Shown here one piece after another: positions 27,585 through 35,346 of a stretch of 46,764 nt of DNA (the first letter of the stretch is position 1; every line of letters begins with the position of its first letter). The notes beneath the pieces were generated by a model. That model had not been told where the DNA came from. It saw only the letters and a list, made by a program, of their open reading frames with translations, and did no database searches. The translations under genes and the position numbers were made by a program. Source of the DNA: Clostridia bacterium (GTDB lineage Bacteria; Bacillota; Clostridia; Oscillospirales; Acutalibacteraceae); contig JAFXFF010000019.1 in NCBI GenBank assembly GCA_017520705.1, positions 1 through 46,764 on the forward strand, given 5' to 3'.

Positions 27585-27788
27585 ATGGTGTATCCGCGAA
27601 TTCGGGATTTGAGAGAAGACAAGGATTTGACCCAAAAGCAAATGGCAGACATTCTCCATTGTTCTCAACAGGTTTATAGTAATTATGAATTGGGACAGAG
27701 AGATATTCCAACCGAGTTGCTCATTAAATTATCTCGATTCCACGAGGCTTCTGTGGATTATATTCTGGGCTTGACCAACGAAAAATAA
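27585..27788 (+). CDS. Small XRE-family regulator of the C39 module
   Basis: A 67-residue Cro/CI-type repressor: IRDLREDKDLTQKQMADILHCSQQVYSNYELGQRDIP contains the helix-turn-helix, followed by TELLIKLSRFHEASVDYILGLTN, the standard end of this class. It starts at ATG 27585 with GAGGTGA 6 nt upstream. The gene is AT-richer than its surroundings. It probably binds the operator array at 27491-27557 and controls both the C39 gene and itself. This is inferred from the divergent arrangement. It ends at a bidirectional terminator. Confidence 0.88.
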   Translation: MVYPRIRDLREDKDLTQKQMADILHCSQQVYSNYELGQRDIPTELLIKLSRFHEASVDYILGLTNEK

Positions 27789-27805
27789 TCACTTCCTTTG
27801 CAATG

Positions 27806-27840
27806 AAAAATGCCTGCGACGTAAGGTCGCAGGCATTTTT
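27806..27840. terminator. Bidirectional terminator, twin of the one at 26725
   Basis: A 15-bp stem AAAAATGCCTGCGAC/GTCGCAGGCATTTTT with a 5-nt loop, between the XRE gene (+) and nadE (-). It differs from 26725-26757 by one compensated base pair and by the loop. Confidence 0.92.
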
Positions 27841-27843
27841 GGA

Positions 27844-28575
27844 TTATAAATTCGGTTCGAAGACAGGCATCAATTCCAATTTAAACTGATTGATGCGATG
27901 AAGACGGTCGATGCGCTCCTTGGTGGCAGGATCGTCGATCTCGCCGGTGCGGATGTAGCGGTCCAGCACCGCATAGGTGAAGCCTAAATTGTCCTCATCC
28001 GTCTTACCGCAAAGGCCGTCGATGGGCACCTTTTCCACTAAGTCGTAAGGCAGACCCAGCAGGTGGCCAAGCTCCTTGACCTCCGCCACCGTCAGGCGGG
28101 ACAGGGGCGAGAAATCGCCCACCGAATCGCCATAGCGGGTGGAATAGCCTACCCAATCCTCCGACAGATTACAGGTGTTGCACACCCGCCCATTCACCGA
28201 CTGGCTGACGGCGTACACCGTGGCCATACGGATGCGGGGCGGTAGATTGGTGATGCTCTGGGTGGACAGGGACAGGTCGGCGGGGACGGCGGCTTTCAGC
28301 CCCTCCACCGCATCTTTAATATTAACGATATAGTGGCGGATGCCCAAGTGGCGGACCAGTTTCAGCGAGCAGTCGATGTCCGCCTGCTCGCCGCAGGGCA
28401 TCAGCACGCCGATGACGCGGTCAGCGCCCAGCGCCTCCACACACAAAGCGGCGGCGACGGAGGAGTCCTTACCGCCGGAAATGCCCAGAACGGCATTGCA
28501 ATCGGGGCCGTTGGCGGCGAAAAAATCACGAATCCATGCCACGCATTCGTTTTTGACTCTGACAGCATCAAACAT
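27844..28575 (-). CDS. nadE: NAD+ synthase (ammonia-dependent type)
   Basis: NadE amidates nicotinate adenine dinucleotide to NAD+. The 243-residue length fits the NH3-dependent form without a glutaminase domain. The PP-loop is VLGISGGKDSSVAAALC. Other conserved blocks are NLSEDWVGYSTRYGDSVGDFSPLSRLTVAEVK (in two pieces) and PIDGLCGKTDEDNLGFTY. The start is ATG 28575 with AAGGTGA 5 nt upstream; GTG 28584 is in frame but lies within that ribosome site. It follows alr by 10 bp on the same strand. Confidence 0.94.
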   Translation of the reverse strand: MFDAVRVKNECVAWIRDFFAANGPDCNAVLGISGGKDSSVAAALCVEALGADRVIGVLMPCGEQADIDCSLKLVRHLGIRHYIVNIKDAVEGLKAAVPADLSLSTQSITNLPPRIRMATVYAVSQSVNGRVCNTCNLSEDWVGYSTRYGDSVGDFSPLSRLTVAEVKELGHLLGLPYDLVEKVPIDGLCGKTDEDNLGFTYAVLDRYIRTGEIDDPATKERIDRLHRINQFKLELMPVFEPNL

Positions 28576-28585
28576 ACGCTTCACC

Positions 28586-29791
28586 TTATCTCATCAAGTT
28601 ATCCAGGGTGTCCACGGTCTCACCATGCTCGCGGTAGATACGGGGGACACGCTCGCCGATGGCGCAGACCACCTCGTAGCCGATAGTGCCGTTTAGGGCG
28701 GCCACCTCCTCGGCGGTGAGGGCAGGGGCGGTGCCGAACACCGTCACCTCGTCACCGATCTGCACCCCGTCGATGTGGGACACGTCCAGCATCAGCTGGT
28801 CCATACACACCCGACCCAAGATGGTGGCCCGCTGACCGCGGAGGGTGAGCTGCACGCCTGCAGGGCTGTTCTGCCGCCAGAAGCCGTCGGCATAGCCGAT
28901 GGGGACGGTGGCGATGCACATCTCACGGTCGGCGGTAAAGGTGCGACCGTAGCTGACGGTGGTGCCGGCAGGCACGGTCTTGACGTGGGAGACCACGGAT
29001 TTGAGGCTCATTGCCGGAGTCAGCGCCAGAGGCTGACGCAGGTCGGCGGAAGGCTGTAGGCCGTAGAGCACGATGCCCGCCCGTACCATATCCAAGCGGA
29101 AATCGGGGTGGTCGGACAGCGCCGCGGAATTGGCGGCGTGGCGGATGGTGAAAGAGATACCTGCCGCGGAGAACGCATCCAGCGCCGCGGCAAAGCGGTC
29201 GCCCTGACCCACAAAGAAAGCGTCGCCGCCCTCGCCCTCGTCGGCGGTGGCAAAGTGGGTGAACACACCCTCGGGGATCAAAGCCGGCAGACGGCAGACG
29301 GAAATGGCGCCCTCTACGGAATCCTCTCCCTCACCGGGGACGCGGAAGCCCAGACGGCCCATGCCGGTATCCAGCTTGATGTGCACCTTAACGGCGACAT
29401 CCGCCGCCACCGCCGCCGCGGAAAGCTGGCGACCGTACTCGGCGGAATAGACGCACTGAGAGAAATCCTCCCGGGCCAAAATCTCGGCGCAGGCGGCGGG
29501 GGTATAGCCCAAGATCAGCACGGGGCGGGTGACCCCGAAGCGGCGCAGCTGCAGTGCCTCCTCAATATTGGACACGGCGAACCAATCCGCCCCCATCTGC
29601 TGATACAGAGGGGCCAGCTTACTGGCGCCGTGACCGTAGGCATTGGCCTTGACCACGCAACAAAGCTTCACATGCGCAGGCAAGGCGCCGCGGATGGTGT
29701 CAAAATTGTGGCGGATGGCGTCCAGGTCCACCTCGGCCCAGGTGCGCTCCCACACAAAATCCATGGCATTATTCAATTGGGTCACCCCCAT
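28586..29791 (-). CDS. alr: Alanine racemase
   Basis: A PLP enzyme that converts L- to D-alanine for peptidoglycan. The N-terminal barrel carries LCCVVKANAYGHG with the PLP lysine, HIKLDTGMGRLGF, and the phosphate-binding HAANSAALSD. The C-terminal domain has TVSYGRTFTADRE, VPIGYADGFWR (catalytic Tyr is the one in SYGR/GYADG context) and GRVCMDQLMLDVS. Start choice is uncertain. ATG 29791 directly abuts the TAA of the upstream gene and has no ribosome site. TTG 29776, with GGGGGTGA 5 nt upstream, is better supported and gives 396 residues. Probably in an operon with the upstream lipoprotein and nadE. Confidence 0.93.
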   Translation of the reverse strand: MGVTQLNNAMDFVWERTWAEVDLDAIRHNFDTIRGALPAHVKLCCVVKANAYGHGASKLAPLYQQMGADWFAVSNIEEALQLRRFGVTRPVLILGYTPAACAEILAREDFSQCVYSAEYGRQLSAAAVAADVAVKVHIKLDTGMGRLGFRVPGEGEDSVEGAISVCRLPALIPEGVFTHFATADEGEGGDAFFVGQGDRFAAALDAFSAAGISFTIRHAANSAALSDHPDFRLDMVRAGIVLYGLQPSADLRQPLALTPAMSLKSVVSHVKTVPAGTTVSYGRTFTADREMCIATVPIGYADGFWRQNSPAGVQLTLRGQRATILGRVCMDQLMLDVSHIDGVQIGDEVTVFGTAPALTAEEVAALNGTIGYEVVCAIGERVPRIYREHGETVDTLDNLMR

Positions 29792-30313
29792 TTACATCGA
29801 TGGTTGCAAATTCTTCAGCAAGCACTGCATAACGGACTGCAGACAACCGGGAATCACGTGATACCCCGACACGCTGACGGCGTAGCCGTCCTGATAGGCG
29901 ATCAGCTCGGTCTGCTCGGCGCCCCAATAGGCCGCCTCCCCCAAGCCCGATTGCGGCGTCCAAACGGGATTGTCCGCAACGATTGCGTCAAACTCGGCGC
30001 GGGTCTGATTCTCCAGCGCCAGGGTCACCATATAGTAGCCGTTTTCCGACTGGTAGGTGACCACGGAATCGGTGGTGATGATCGGAGCCACCTCCACGCT
30101 CATCAGGGTGGAGAGTTCCTCGGCGGTGATCAGCTCCGCCACGTTGCGGTCCACCACAGGATCGATGTAATCCTCATAATTGATGCTGGGGCCCGTGTCC
30201 TCAGTGGTGGAGGTGGTGCCGTTGCCGCTAGAGGTGGTATCCCCCGCGCCGCAGGCGGTGAGAAGCAGCATAGCCGCCAACAGAATCGGCAGTATCTGAA
30301 CCGTCTTTTTCAT
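29792..30313 (-). CDS. Small hypothetical lipoprotein
   Basis: A 173-residue exported protein. The signal peptide MKKTVQILPILLAAMLLLTAC ends in lipobox LLTAC, followed by a Thr/Ser/Gly-rich spacer (GDTTSSGNGTTSTTEDTG). The mature part includes DRNVAELITAEELSTLMSVEV and YYMVTLALENQTRAEFDAIV, which recalls small surface lipoproteins of unknown function. Start is ATG 30313 with AAAGGAG 8 nt upstream. It is directly followed by alr and is divergent from the DUF4364 gene. No catalytic motif is recognised. Confidence 0.75.
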   Translation of the reverse strand: MKKTVQILPILLAAMLLLTACGAGDTTSSGNGTTSTTEDTGPSINYEDYIDPVVDRNVAELITAEELSTLMSVEVAPIITTDSVVTYQSENGYYMVTLALENQTRAEFDAIVADNPVWTPQSGLGEAAYWGAEQTELIAYQDGYAVSVSGYHVIPGCLQSVMQCLLKNLQPSM

Positions 30314-30361
30314 ACTCGTGTGCTCCTTTCGGAGAAAATTAAAATTTCTTGCACGGGGCTC

Positions 30362-30390
30362 TTTTCTTTTACGCGCGGATGGTGTATAAT
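30362..30390 (+). promoter_or_regulatory. Probable promoter of the DUF4364 gene
   Basis: A perfect TATAAT (30385-30390) lies 35 nt before ATG 30426. The -35 region at 30362-30367 (TTTTCT) is poor. No convincing promoter for the divergent lipoprotein was found in the same 112-bp gap. Confidence 0.55.
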
Positions 30391-30425
30391 GAATGATAAT
30401 TCCAAACGAGAAGGAGATTTCGTCT

Positions 30426-31013
30426 ATGGCAGACGCATTTTTGGCCGGCGTAGAGCCGGGTGGACTGACCAACGTGCAGGAGATCCGCATTCTCCTGTGT
30501 TATATGCTGCGCAGTGTGAATGCGCCCATCCCGCGGGATGCCCTGACCGACATCATCACCGCCGGCGGTATGGCCAACTATTTCGATACCGAGGACGCCA
30601 TCGAGGACCTCATCCGCCTGCAGCATCTGGTGCAGAGCGAGGACAAGCTGCTGGCGACCACCGTCACCGGTAACCAGATTGGCGAATCGCTGGGTGTGCG
30701 CATCCCCTATACCCTGCGGGAACGGTCGGTGAAGGCCGCCCTGCAGCTGCTCAAGCGCCGCGAGGTAGAACGCAATAATAAGGCGGAGATCCGCAAACTG
30801 GAGGAGGGCGGCTATGCCGTCACCTGCACCGTCATGGACGGGGAGCGGGCACTGCTGAGTGTCACCCTGCGAGTCAGCGACCCCTGGCAGGCGGAGCAGA
30901 TCAAGGAGCAATTTCTCACCGATCCCGCCCTGCTGTACCGCAGCAATCTGGCGGTGCTGACGGGGGACGCCAATATGCGCCGCGCGGGCACCGAACTGGT
31001 GATCAAGCTGTAA
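30426..31013 (+). CDS. DUF4364 family protein
   Basis: A 195-residue soluble protein resembling DUF4364, a clostridial family with a winged-helix-like N-terminus. Visible blocks are LTNVQEIRILLCYMLRSVNAPIPRDALTDII, EDAIEDLIRLQHLVQSEDKLLATTVTG, and PYTLRERSVKAALQLLKRREVERNNKAEI. The role is unknown; a DNA-binding regulator is possible. It starts at ATG 30426 with AAGGAGA 8 nt upstream; the frame from 30393 begins too close to the promoter. trmB follows 78 bp later. Confidence 0.75.
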   Translation: MADAFLAGVEPGGLTNVQEIRILLCYMLRSVNAPIPRDALTDIITAGGMANYFDTEDAIEDLIRLQHLVQSEDKLLATTVTGNQIGESLGVRIPYTLRERSVKAALQLLKRREVERNNKAEIRKLEEGGYAVTCTVMDGERALLSVTLRVSDPWQAEQIKEQFLTDPALLYRSNLAVLTGDANMRRAGTELVIKL

Positions 31014-31091
31014 CGGCTCCCCTATCCCCAATATTCTAACACATATCCCTGCAAATTACCAGTATAATTTGCAAAAGGAGCGGATTTTTCA

Positions 31092-31757
31092 ATGCGAATG
31101 AGAAAGAAAAAGCATCTGGACGAGCGGCTGGCGGACGTGGGGGCGCTGTGGAGCAATCTGCGGGCAGACAGTGTGCGCTTTGACGCCGACGAGGCGCCCA
31201 AGTATCTGGATTACGCCGCCATCTTCGGCAACGACAACCCCGTCGAGCTGGAGATCGGCTGCGGCAAGGGCGGATTCATCTGCGAATTGGCCGCACGCCA
31301 CCCCGAAATCAACTTCTTGGCGGTGGAGAAATACGCCAACGTGCTGGTCTCTGCCTGCGAAGAGGCGCAGGACAGAGGACTGCAAAACCTCCACTTTCTG
31401 TGGGGGGATGCGGAGTATCTGGACCGCTTTTTCCCGCCCCACTCCATCGGGAAATTGTATCTGAATTTTTCTACACCCTTCCCCAAGAAGCGGCAGGCCA
31501 CCCACCGGCTGACCCACCCCCATTTCCTCGAGATGTACCGCAAGATTCTGGCGGAGGGAGCCCACGTGATCCAAAAGACCGACGGGCGGGTGTTCTTCCA
31601 GTATTCCCTGGAACAGTTTTCCAAGTGTGGGTATACTCTGGAGGAGGTTTCCCTCGACCTGCACGCCGACGAGATCGAGGACAACATCGTCACCGAATAT
31701 GAGCGTAAGTTTATCGAGCAGGGATTGCCGATCTATCGCGTGGATGCTATGGTGTAA
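31092..31757 (+). CDS. trmB: tRNA (guanine-N7-)-methyltransferase
   Basis: TrmB forms m7G46 in the tRNA variable loop using SAM. The 221-residue protein shows motif I VELEIGCGKGGFICELA, then NFLAVEKYANVL and HFLWGDAEYLDRFF. The normally conserved NFSDPWPKKRH segment reads NFSTPFPKKRQ here, so the usual Asp and Trp are replaced. The C-terminal TEYERKFIEQGLPIYRV is standard. AAAGGAG lies about 10 nt before ATG 31092. A TATAAT at 31063-31068 is a possible -10, with no good -35. Confidence 0.92.
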   Translation: MRMRKKKHLDERLADVGALWSNLRADSVRFDADEAPKYLDYAAIFGNDNPVELEIGCGKGGFICELAARHPEINFLAVEKYANVLVSACEEAQDRGLQNLHFLWGDAEYLDRFFPPHSIGKLYLNFSTPFPKKRQATHRLTHPHFLEMYRKILAEGAHVIQKTDGRVFFQYSLEQFSKCGYTLEEVSLDLHADEIEDNIVTEYERKFIEQGLPIYRVDAMV

Positions 31758-31769
31758 AGGAGTATCATT

Positions 31770-32795
31770 ATGTTTTCATTTGAATGCGATTATTTGCAGG
31801 GGGCTCACCCCAAGGTGCTGGAGGCGTTGTGCGAGACCAATCGGATCACCCAGCCCGGCTACGGCGCCGATATGTGGTGGGCGAGTGCCTGCCAAAAGAT
31901 CAAGGCCGCCTTCTCCGCCCCCGACCACGACGTGTACCTGCTCACCGGCGGCACCCAGACCAACGCCCTGATCATCGACAGTTTGATCCGGCCCTACGAG
32001 GGTGTGATCTCCGCCGATACGGGACACATCAACGTCCACGAAGCGGGGGCTGTGGAGCACACCGGCCACAAGGTGCTGGCCCTGCCCCACCACGACGGCA
32101 AGCTGGACGCTGCCGACGTGAAAGCCTATCTGGAGACCTTCTACGCCGACGGGACCTGGACCCATATGGTGAAGCCGGGGATGGTATACATCTCCCACCC
32201 CACCGAGTACGGTACCCTCTACACCGCCGACGAGCTGAAGGCTTTGTCCGCGGTGTGTCAAGAGTACGATATGCCCCTCTTCTTGGACGGTGCCCGTCTA
32301 GGCTACGGCCTTGCGAGCAACGATACCGACGTGACCCCTGCCCTGCTGGCTCAGCTTTGCGACGTATTCTACGTGGGCGGCACCAAGGTGGGGGCCCTGT
32401 GCGGCGAGGCGGTGGTGTTCCGCCCCGGTGTGATGCCCGCCCAGTTCGCCACCATCGTCAAGCAGCACGGCGCCATGGTGGCTAAGGGCCGTCTGTTGGG
32501 TGTGCAGTTTGACGCCCTGTTCACCGATGGGCTGTATTTTGAGATCAGCAAAAACGCCATCGATATGGCTCAGAAGATGAAGGATCTGTTCCGCCGCAAG
32601 GGGTACGCCTTCTTTAAGGAGACCGCCACCAACCAGCAATTTGTGCTGCTGGAGGATGCGCAGATGGCGCGACTGGCGCCGCTGGTGGGCTTCAGCGTGT
32701 GGGAGAAGGCGGACGAGAGCCACACGGTGGTGCGCTTTGCCACCTCTTGGGCCACAAGCGATGAGGATTTGGCAAAATTGGAAGAGATTTTGTAA
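31770..32795 (+). CDS. Threonine aldolase-type PLP lyase
   Basis: A 341-residue fold-type I PLP enzyme of the low-specificity L-threonine aldolase/beta-eliminating lyase family, likely cleaving threonine to glycine and acetaldehyde. Blocks include FECDYLQGAHPKVLEAL, YLLTGGTQTNALII, ADTGHINVHEAGAVEHTGHKV, MPLFLDGARLGYGL (PLP-binding Asp) and VFYVGGTKVGALCGEAVVF (Schiff-base Lys). The beginning differs from LtaE of E. coli, so substrate preference is uncertain. ATG 31770 has AAAGGAG nearby and follows trmB by 12 bp. Confidence 0.88.
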   Translation: MFSFECDYLQGAHPKVLEALCETNRITQPGYGADMWWASACQKIKAAFSAPDHDVYLLTGGTQTNALIIDSLIRPYEGVISADTGHINVHEAGAVEHTGHKVLALPHHDGKLDAADVKAYLETFYADGTWTHMVKPGMVYISHPTEYGTLYTADELKALSAVCQEYDMPLFLDGARLGYGLASNDTDVTPALLAQLCDVFYVGGTKVGALCGEAVVFRPGVMPAQFATIVKQHGAMVAKGRLLGVQFDALFTDGLYFEISKNAIDMAQKMKDLFRRKGYAFFKETATNQQFVLLEDAQMARLAPLVGFSVWEKADESHTVVRFATSWATSDEDLAKLEEIL

Positions 32796-32811
32796 TTTGG
32801 AGATTCAAAGT

Positions 32812-33210
32812 ATGACAAGTAAACTCGATTTGGCGATGGAATACCACGCACAGGGCTACAACTGCGCGCAAGCGGTGGCGATGCCTTTCTGCGAAGAAAT
32901 GGGGCTGAACGCGGCGCTGGTCAAGCGCGCCACCGAGGGCTTCGGCGCCGGCATGGGCGGACGTGCCCAGACCTGCGGTGCGCTGTCCGGCGCGGTGTTT
33001 GCGGCGGGGATGCTGAATGCCGATGCCGCCAATCCCGCCAGCAAGATGGACACCTACAAGGTGTGCGCCAAGATGAGCGCCGACTTTGTCTCCCACTGCG
33101 GCAGCGGTGTATGCGAGGTCATCAAGGGGCTGAACGGCGGTGAGATGCTGTGCTCTTGTAATGAGTGTATTGCGTGTGGGGTGAGATTGGTTGAGGAGTT
33201 TATAAAGTGA
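32812..33210 (+). CDS. C_GCAxxG_C_C family redox-type protein
   Basis: A 132-residue member of the C_GCAxxG_C_C family, conserved cysteine proteins thought to bind metal or take part in redox. Motif elements are YNCAQAVAMPFCEEMG, FGAGMGGRAQTCGALSGAVFAAGML, and the C-terminal CSCNECIACGVRLVEEF. The start is ATG 32812 with TTGGAGA 8 nt upstream; the open frame extends back into the aldolase gene but lacks a start signal. It is the last gene before an R1 repeat at 33231. Confidence 0.88.
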   Translation: MTSKLDLAMEYHAQGYNCAQAVAMPFCEEMGLNAALVKRATEGFGAGMGGRAQTCGALSGAVFAAGMLNADAANPASKMDTYKVCAKMSADFVSHCGSGVCEVIKGLNGGEMLCSCNECIACGVRLVEEFIK

Positions 33211-33230
33211 TACGCTCCGCGACCACCTCA

Positions 33231-33275
33231 TCCGTCACGGCTACGCCGTGCCACCTTCCCCTCGAGGGGAAGGCT
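33231..33275. repeat. Dispersed repeat R1, single arm (left of methyltransferase)
   Basis: TCCGTCACGGCTACGCCGTG followed by CCACCTTCCCC-TCGA-GGGGAAGG. The inner CACGGC-TAC-GCCGTG hairpin is shared exactly with the copy at 34091-34141, so two copies bracket the methyltransferase gene. Confidence 0.85.
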
Positions 33276-33307
33276 ATCGAAGTTATGATCATACCAGGGA
33301 GGTTAAA

Positions 33308-34057
33308 ATGAACGAGAAAAAGTTCGATGCAAAAGGTAGTGTATACGAAAAAGGCAGACCTGCTTATCCTGAGAAAATGTTCGAATGTTTGCTTATGAAC
33401 AAGGTTATTACTCCCAATGCAGTCGTAGCTGATGTAGGTTCAGGAACAGGCATATTCACTGCACAAATAGCACCGTTGGTAAGTCAGGTTTTTGCCATCG
33501 AACCCAACGCAGATATGAGAGAAAAGGCTGAATTGTGCTTTGGTGAGTTTTCCAACATAACGTCTGTAAATGGTTCTGCCGAAAGCACAACCCTCAATCA
33601 TAACTCCGTTGATTTGATTACGGTTGCCCAAGCGTTCCATTGGTTTGACAGAGGTTTGTTTAAGAGAGAGTGTAAAAGAATCCTAACCGACATCGGCAAA
33701 GTATTGCTTGTTTGGAACGACAGAAATACCACCGCTCCCATTATCCAAGACAATTTTGCGGTGAATGAAAAATATTGTCCTAACTTCAAGGGTTCATCCA
33801 ATGGTATTGATTTCTCCAAAGATGGTTTCAGGGACTTTTTTAAAGGAGAATTTGACCTTTTAGAGTTTGAAAATAATTTTGTGTATGATAAAGAAGCTTT
33901 TGTTTCACGTAATCTGTCATCTTCTTATGCTCCGAAAACAGGAGATACGTATTACGATGACTATGTAAAAGCAATTATAGAAGTGTTTGATAAGCGCAGC
34001 ATCAACGGAGTAGTGGATTATCCATACATAACTCGTTGTTACATTGGCAAAGTATAA
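33308..34057 (+). CDS. SAM-dependent methyltransferase, AT-rich
   Basis: A 249-residue class I methyltransferase of the Methyltransf_11/ubiE-like type. Motif I is VVADVGSGTGIFTAQIA, followed by VFAIEPNADMREKAE (acidic motif II), NGSAESTTLNHNSVDLITVAQAFHWFD (motif III) and RILTDIGKVLLVWND. The substrate is unknown. The start is ATG 33308 with GGGAGG 5 nt upstream. Base and codon use are much AT-richer than all neighbours, and R1 repeats sit on both sides, which suggests recent acquisition. Confidence 0.85.
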   Translation: MNEKKFDAKGSVYEKGRPAYPEKMFECLLMNKVITPNAVVADVGSGTGIFTAQIAPLVSQVFAIEPNADMREKAELCFGEFSNITSVNGSAESTTLNHNSVDLITVAQAFHWFDRGLFKRECKRILTDIGKVLLVWNDRNTTAPIIQDNFAVNEKYCPNFKGSSNGIDFSKDGFRDFFKGEFDLLEFENNFVYDKEAFVSRNLSSSYAPKTGDTYYDDYVKAIIEVFDKRSINGVVDYPYITRCYIGKV

Positions 34058-34090
34058 ACAACGCTACGCCATCCTGCGGATGGCTACAAT

Positions 34091-34141
34091 CCCCCAGTCA
34101 CGGCTACGCCGTGCCAGCCCCCTTTACACAAGGGGGCCTTT
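34091..34141. repeat. Dispersed repeat R1, single arm (right of methyltransferase)
   Basis: CCCCCAGTCACGGCTACGCC-type arm with GCCCCCTT-TACAC-AAGGGGGC hairpin. It has the same orientation as the copy at 33231-33275, and forms a direct repeat with it. Confidence 0.85.
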
Positions 34142-34161
34142 GTACATCTCTACACCAACAT

Positions 34162-34193
34162 AAAAAAGCCGAGGCGGATGCCTCGGCTTTTTT
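34162..34193. terminator. Bidirectional intrinsic terminator
   Basis: A 14-bp stem AAAAAAGCCGAGGC/GCCTCGGCTTTTTT with a GGAT loop, between the convergent methyltransferase (+) and proC (-). Confidence 0.92.
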
Positions 34194-34195
34194 GT

Positions 34196-34984
34196 TTATT
34201 TCTTCAATTCCAGCGTGCGGTCATAGGCTGCCGTAACGGCGTCCATTGCCAGCGAGCGGAAGCCGCCCGCCTCCAGAGCGTGCACACCCGCAATGGTGGT
34301 GCCGCCGGGGGAGCACACCGCGTCCTTCAGATCGCCGGGGTGGCGGCGGGTCTGCAAGACCATCTCGGCGGCGCCCAGCACCGTCTGGGCGGCGTAATCC
34401 AGCGCCTGCGCACGAGGCAGGCCGCACTCCACGCCGCCGTCCGCCAGCGCCTCAATAAACAGATAGGCAAAGGCGGGGCCGCAACCCGACACGCAACTGC
34501 CCGCGTCAATGAGCCGCTCGGGAATCTCGTCCAGCCGTCCCGCCGCCGCCATCATATCCGTAAAGGCGGCTTTTTGGGCGGCGGTGACCGACTCATGGGC
34601 GGCGTACAGGATCATACCTTCCCCCACCGCCACGGGAGTATTGGGCATAATGCGGATGACGGGACAGTCCCCTGCCCACTCACGGATGACGGCGATGGAC
34701 AGACCCGCCGCCATGGTGATGAGGACGGGTTTGCCGCTCAAATGGGGTTTGAGGTCGGCCAGCATATCCTGCATCATCTGGGGTTTGACGCCGAGGAAAA
34801 TATAGTCGCACCCCGCCGCCACGGCGGCGTTGTCGGCGGCGGTAGCGCCGATTTCTGTGGCTAACGCCGCGCACTTTTCTGCGTTGGCATCTGCAATCAA
34901 CAGGCTGTCGCCGCCTACCGCCTTGGCGGCGGCGGTGGCGAGGGCGCCGCCCATATTGCCGGCGCCGATAAATCCGATTTTCAT
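34196..34984 (-). CDS. proC: Pyrroline-5-carboxylate reductase
   Basis: ProC reduces P5C to proline with NAD(P)H, the last step of proline synthesis. The 262-residue length is typical. The Rossmann start is MKIGFIGAGNMGGALA. The central FLGVKPQMMQDML and RIMPNTPVAVGEG blocks and the C-terminal SGCGPAFAYLFIEALADGGV and SPGGTTIAGVHALE are diagnostic. It follows proB and proA on the same strand, but a 356-bp MITE-like element separates it from proA. No Shine-Dalgarno sequence precedes ATG 34984; the ancestral one (GAGGTGA) now lies beyond the element. Confidence 0.96.
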   Translation of the reverse strand: MKIGFIGAGNMGGALATAAAKAVGGDSLLIADANAEKCAALATEIGATAADNAAVAAGCDYIFLGVKPQMMQDMLADLKPHLSGKPVLITMAAGLSIAVIREWAGDCPVIRIMPNTPVAVGEGMILYAAHESVTAAQKAAFTDMMAAAGRLDEIPERLIDAGSCVSGCGPAFAYLFIEALADGGVECGLPRAQALDYAAQTVLGAAEMVLQTRRHPGDLKDAVCSPGGTTIAGVHALEAGGFRSLAMDAVTAAYDRTLELKK

Positions 34985-34985
34985 A

Positions 34986-35341
34986 AGGTAACGCGAATAA
35001 TCCGAACCTGTTTTAGAAAGGCGGATTTCCGCTCCTCCTTCGTTAAAATACTCGCGAATCGGGGTGGCTGTAAGGCGGTGCAGACCGTTAGGTTCGTTGC
35101 CACCCCTTGAGAATGTCGCGATGCTCCATTCTCCTAAACTACCACTCCGTATTCGCTGTGTTTTGTGCCTTGAATGAGCAAAAATCCGCTCTTTCTAAAA
35201 TCTCCGACCTCAAAGCGAGGAGATTTCGAGGGATTTTTGCTCAATTTTAGCGAAGCAAGGCTTTCGCCTTGCGAGATGAAATTGGGTGAAAAGCACCGAA
35301 ATATGCCGCTTTGAGGCAGATTTGGATTACTCGCGTCACCT
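34986..35341. mobile_element. MITE-like element with 18-25-bp inverted ends and TA duplication
   Basis: The ends are AGGTAACGCGAATAATCC (34986-35003) and the inverse of AGGTGACGCGAGTAATCC (35341-35324), 16 of 18 identical and extendable to 21 of 25. TA flanks both sides (34984-34985 and 35342-35343). Inside are GGGGTGGC...GCCACCCC (35061-35106), a 13-bp stem GAGCAAAAATCC-type at 35175-35187 with 35231-35243, and GCAAGGC-TTTC-GCCTTGC (35255-35272). It has no coding sequence. It fills the proA-proC gap exactly. TA duplication suggests mobilisation by an IS630/Tc1-type transposase coded elsewhere. Confidence 0.85.
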
Positions 35342-35346
35342 TACCA

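Noticed and set aside
34985-35346. Riboswitch, T-box or attenuator between proA and proC
   Set aside because: Inverted ends, TA duplication and perfect reconstruction of the empty site fit an inserted element better; no known riboswitch core was recognised.
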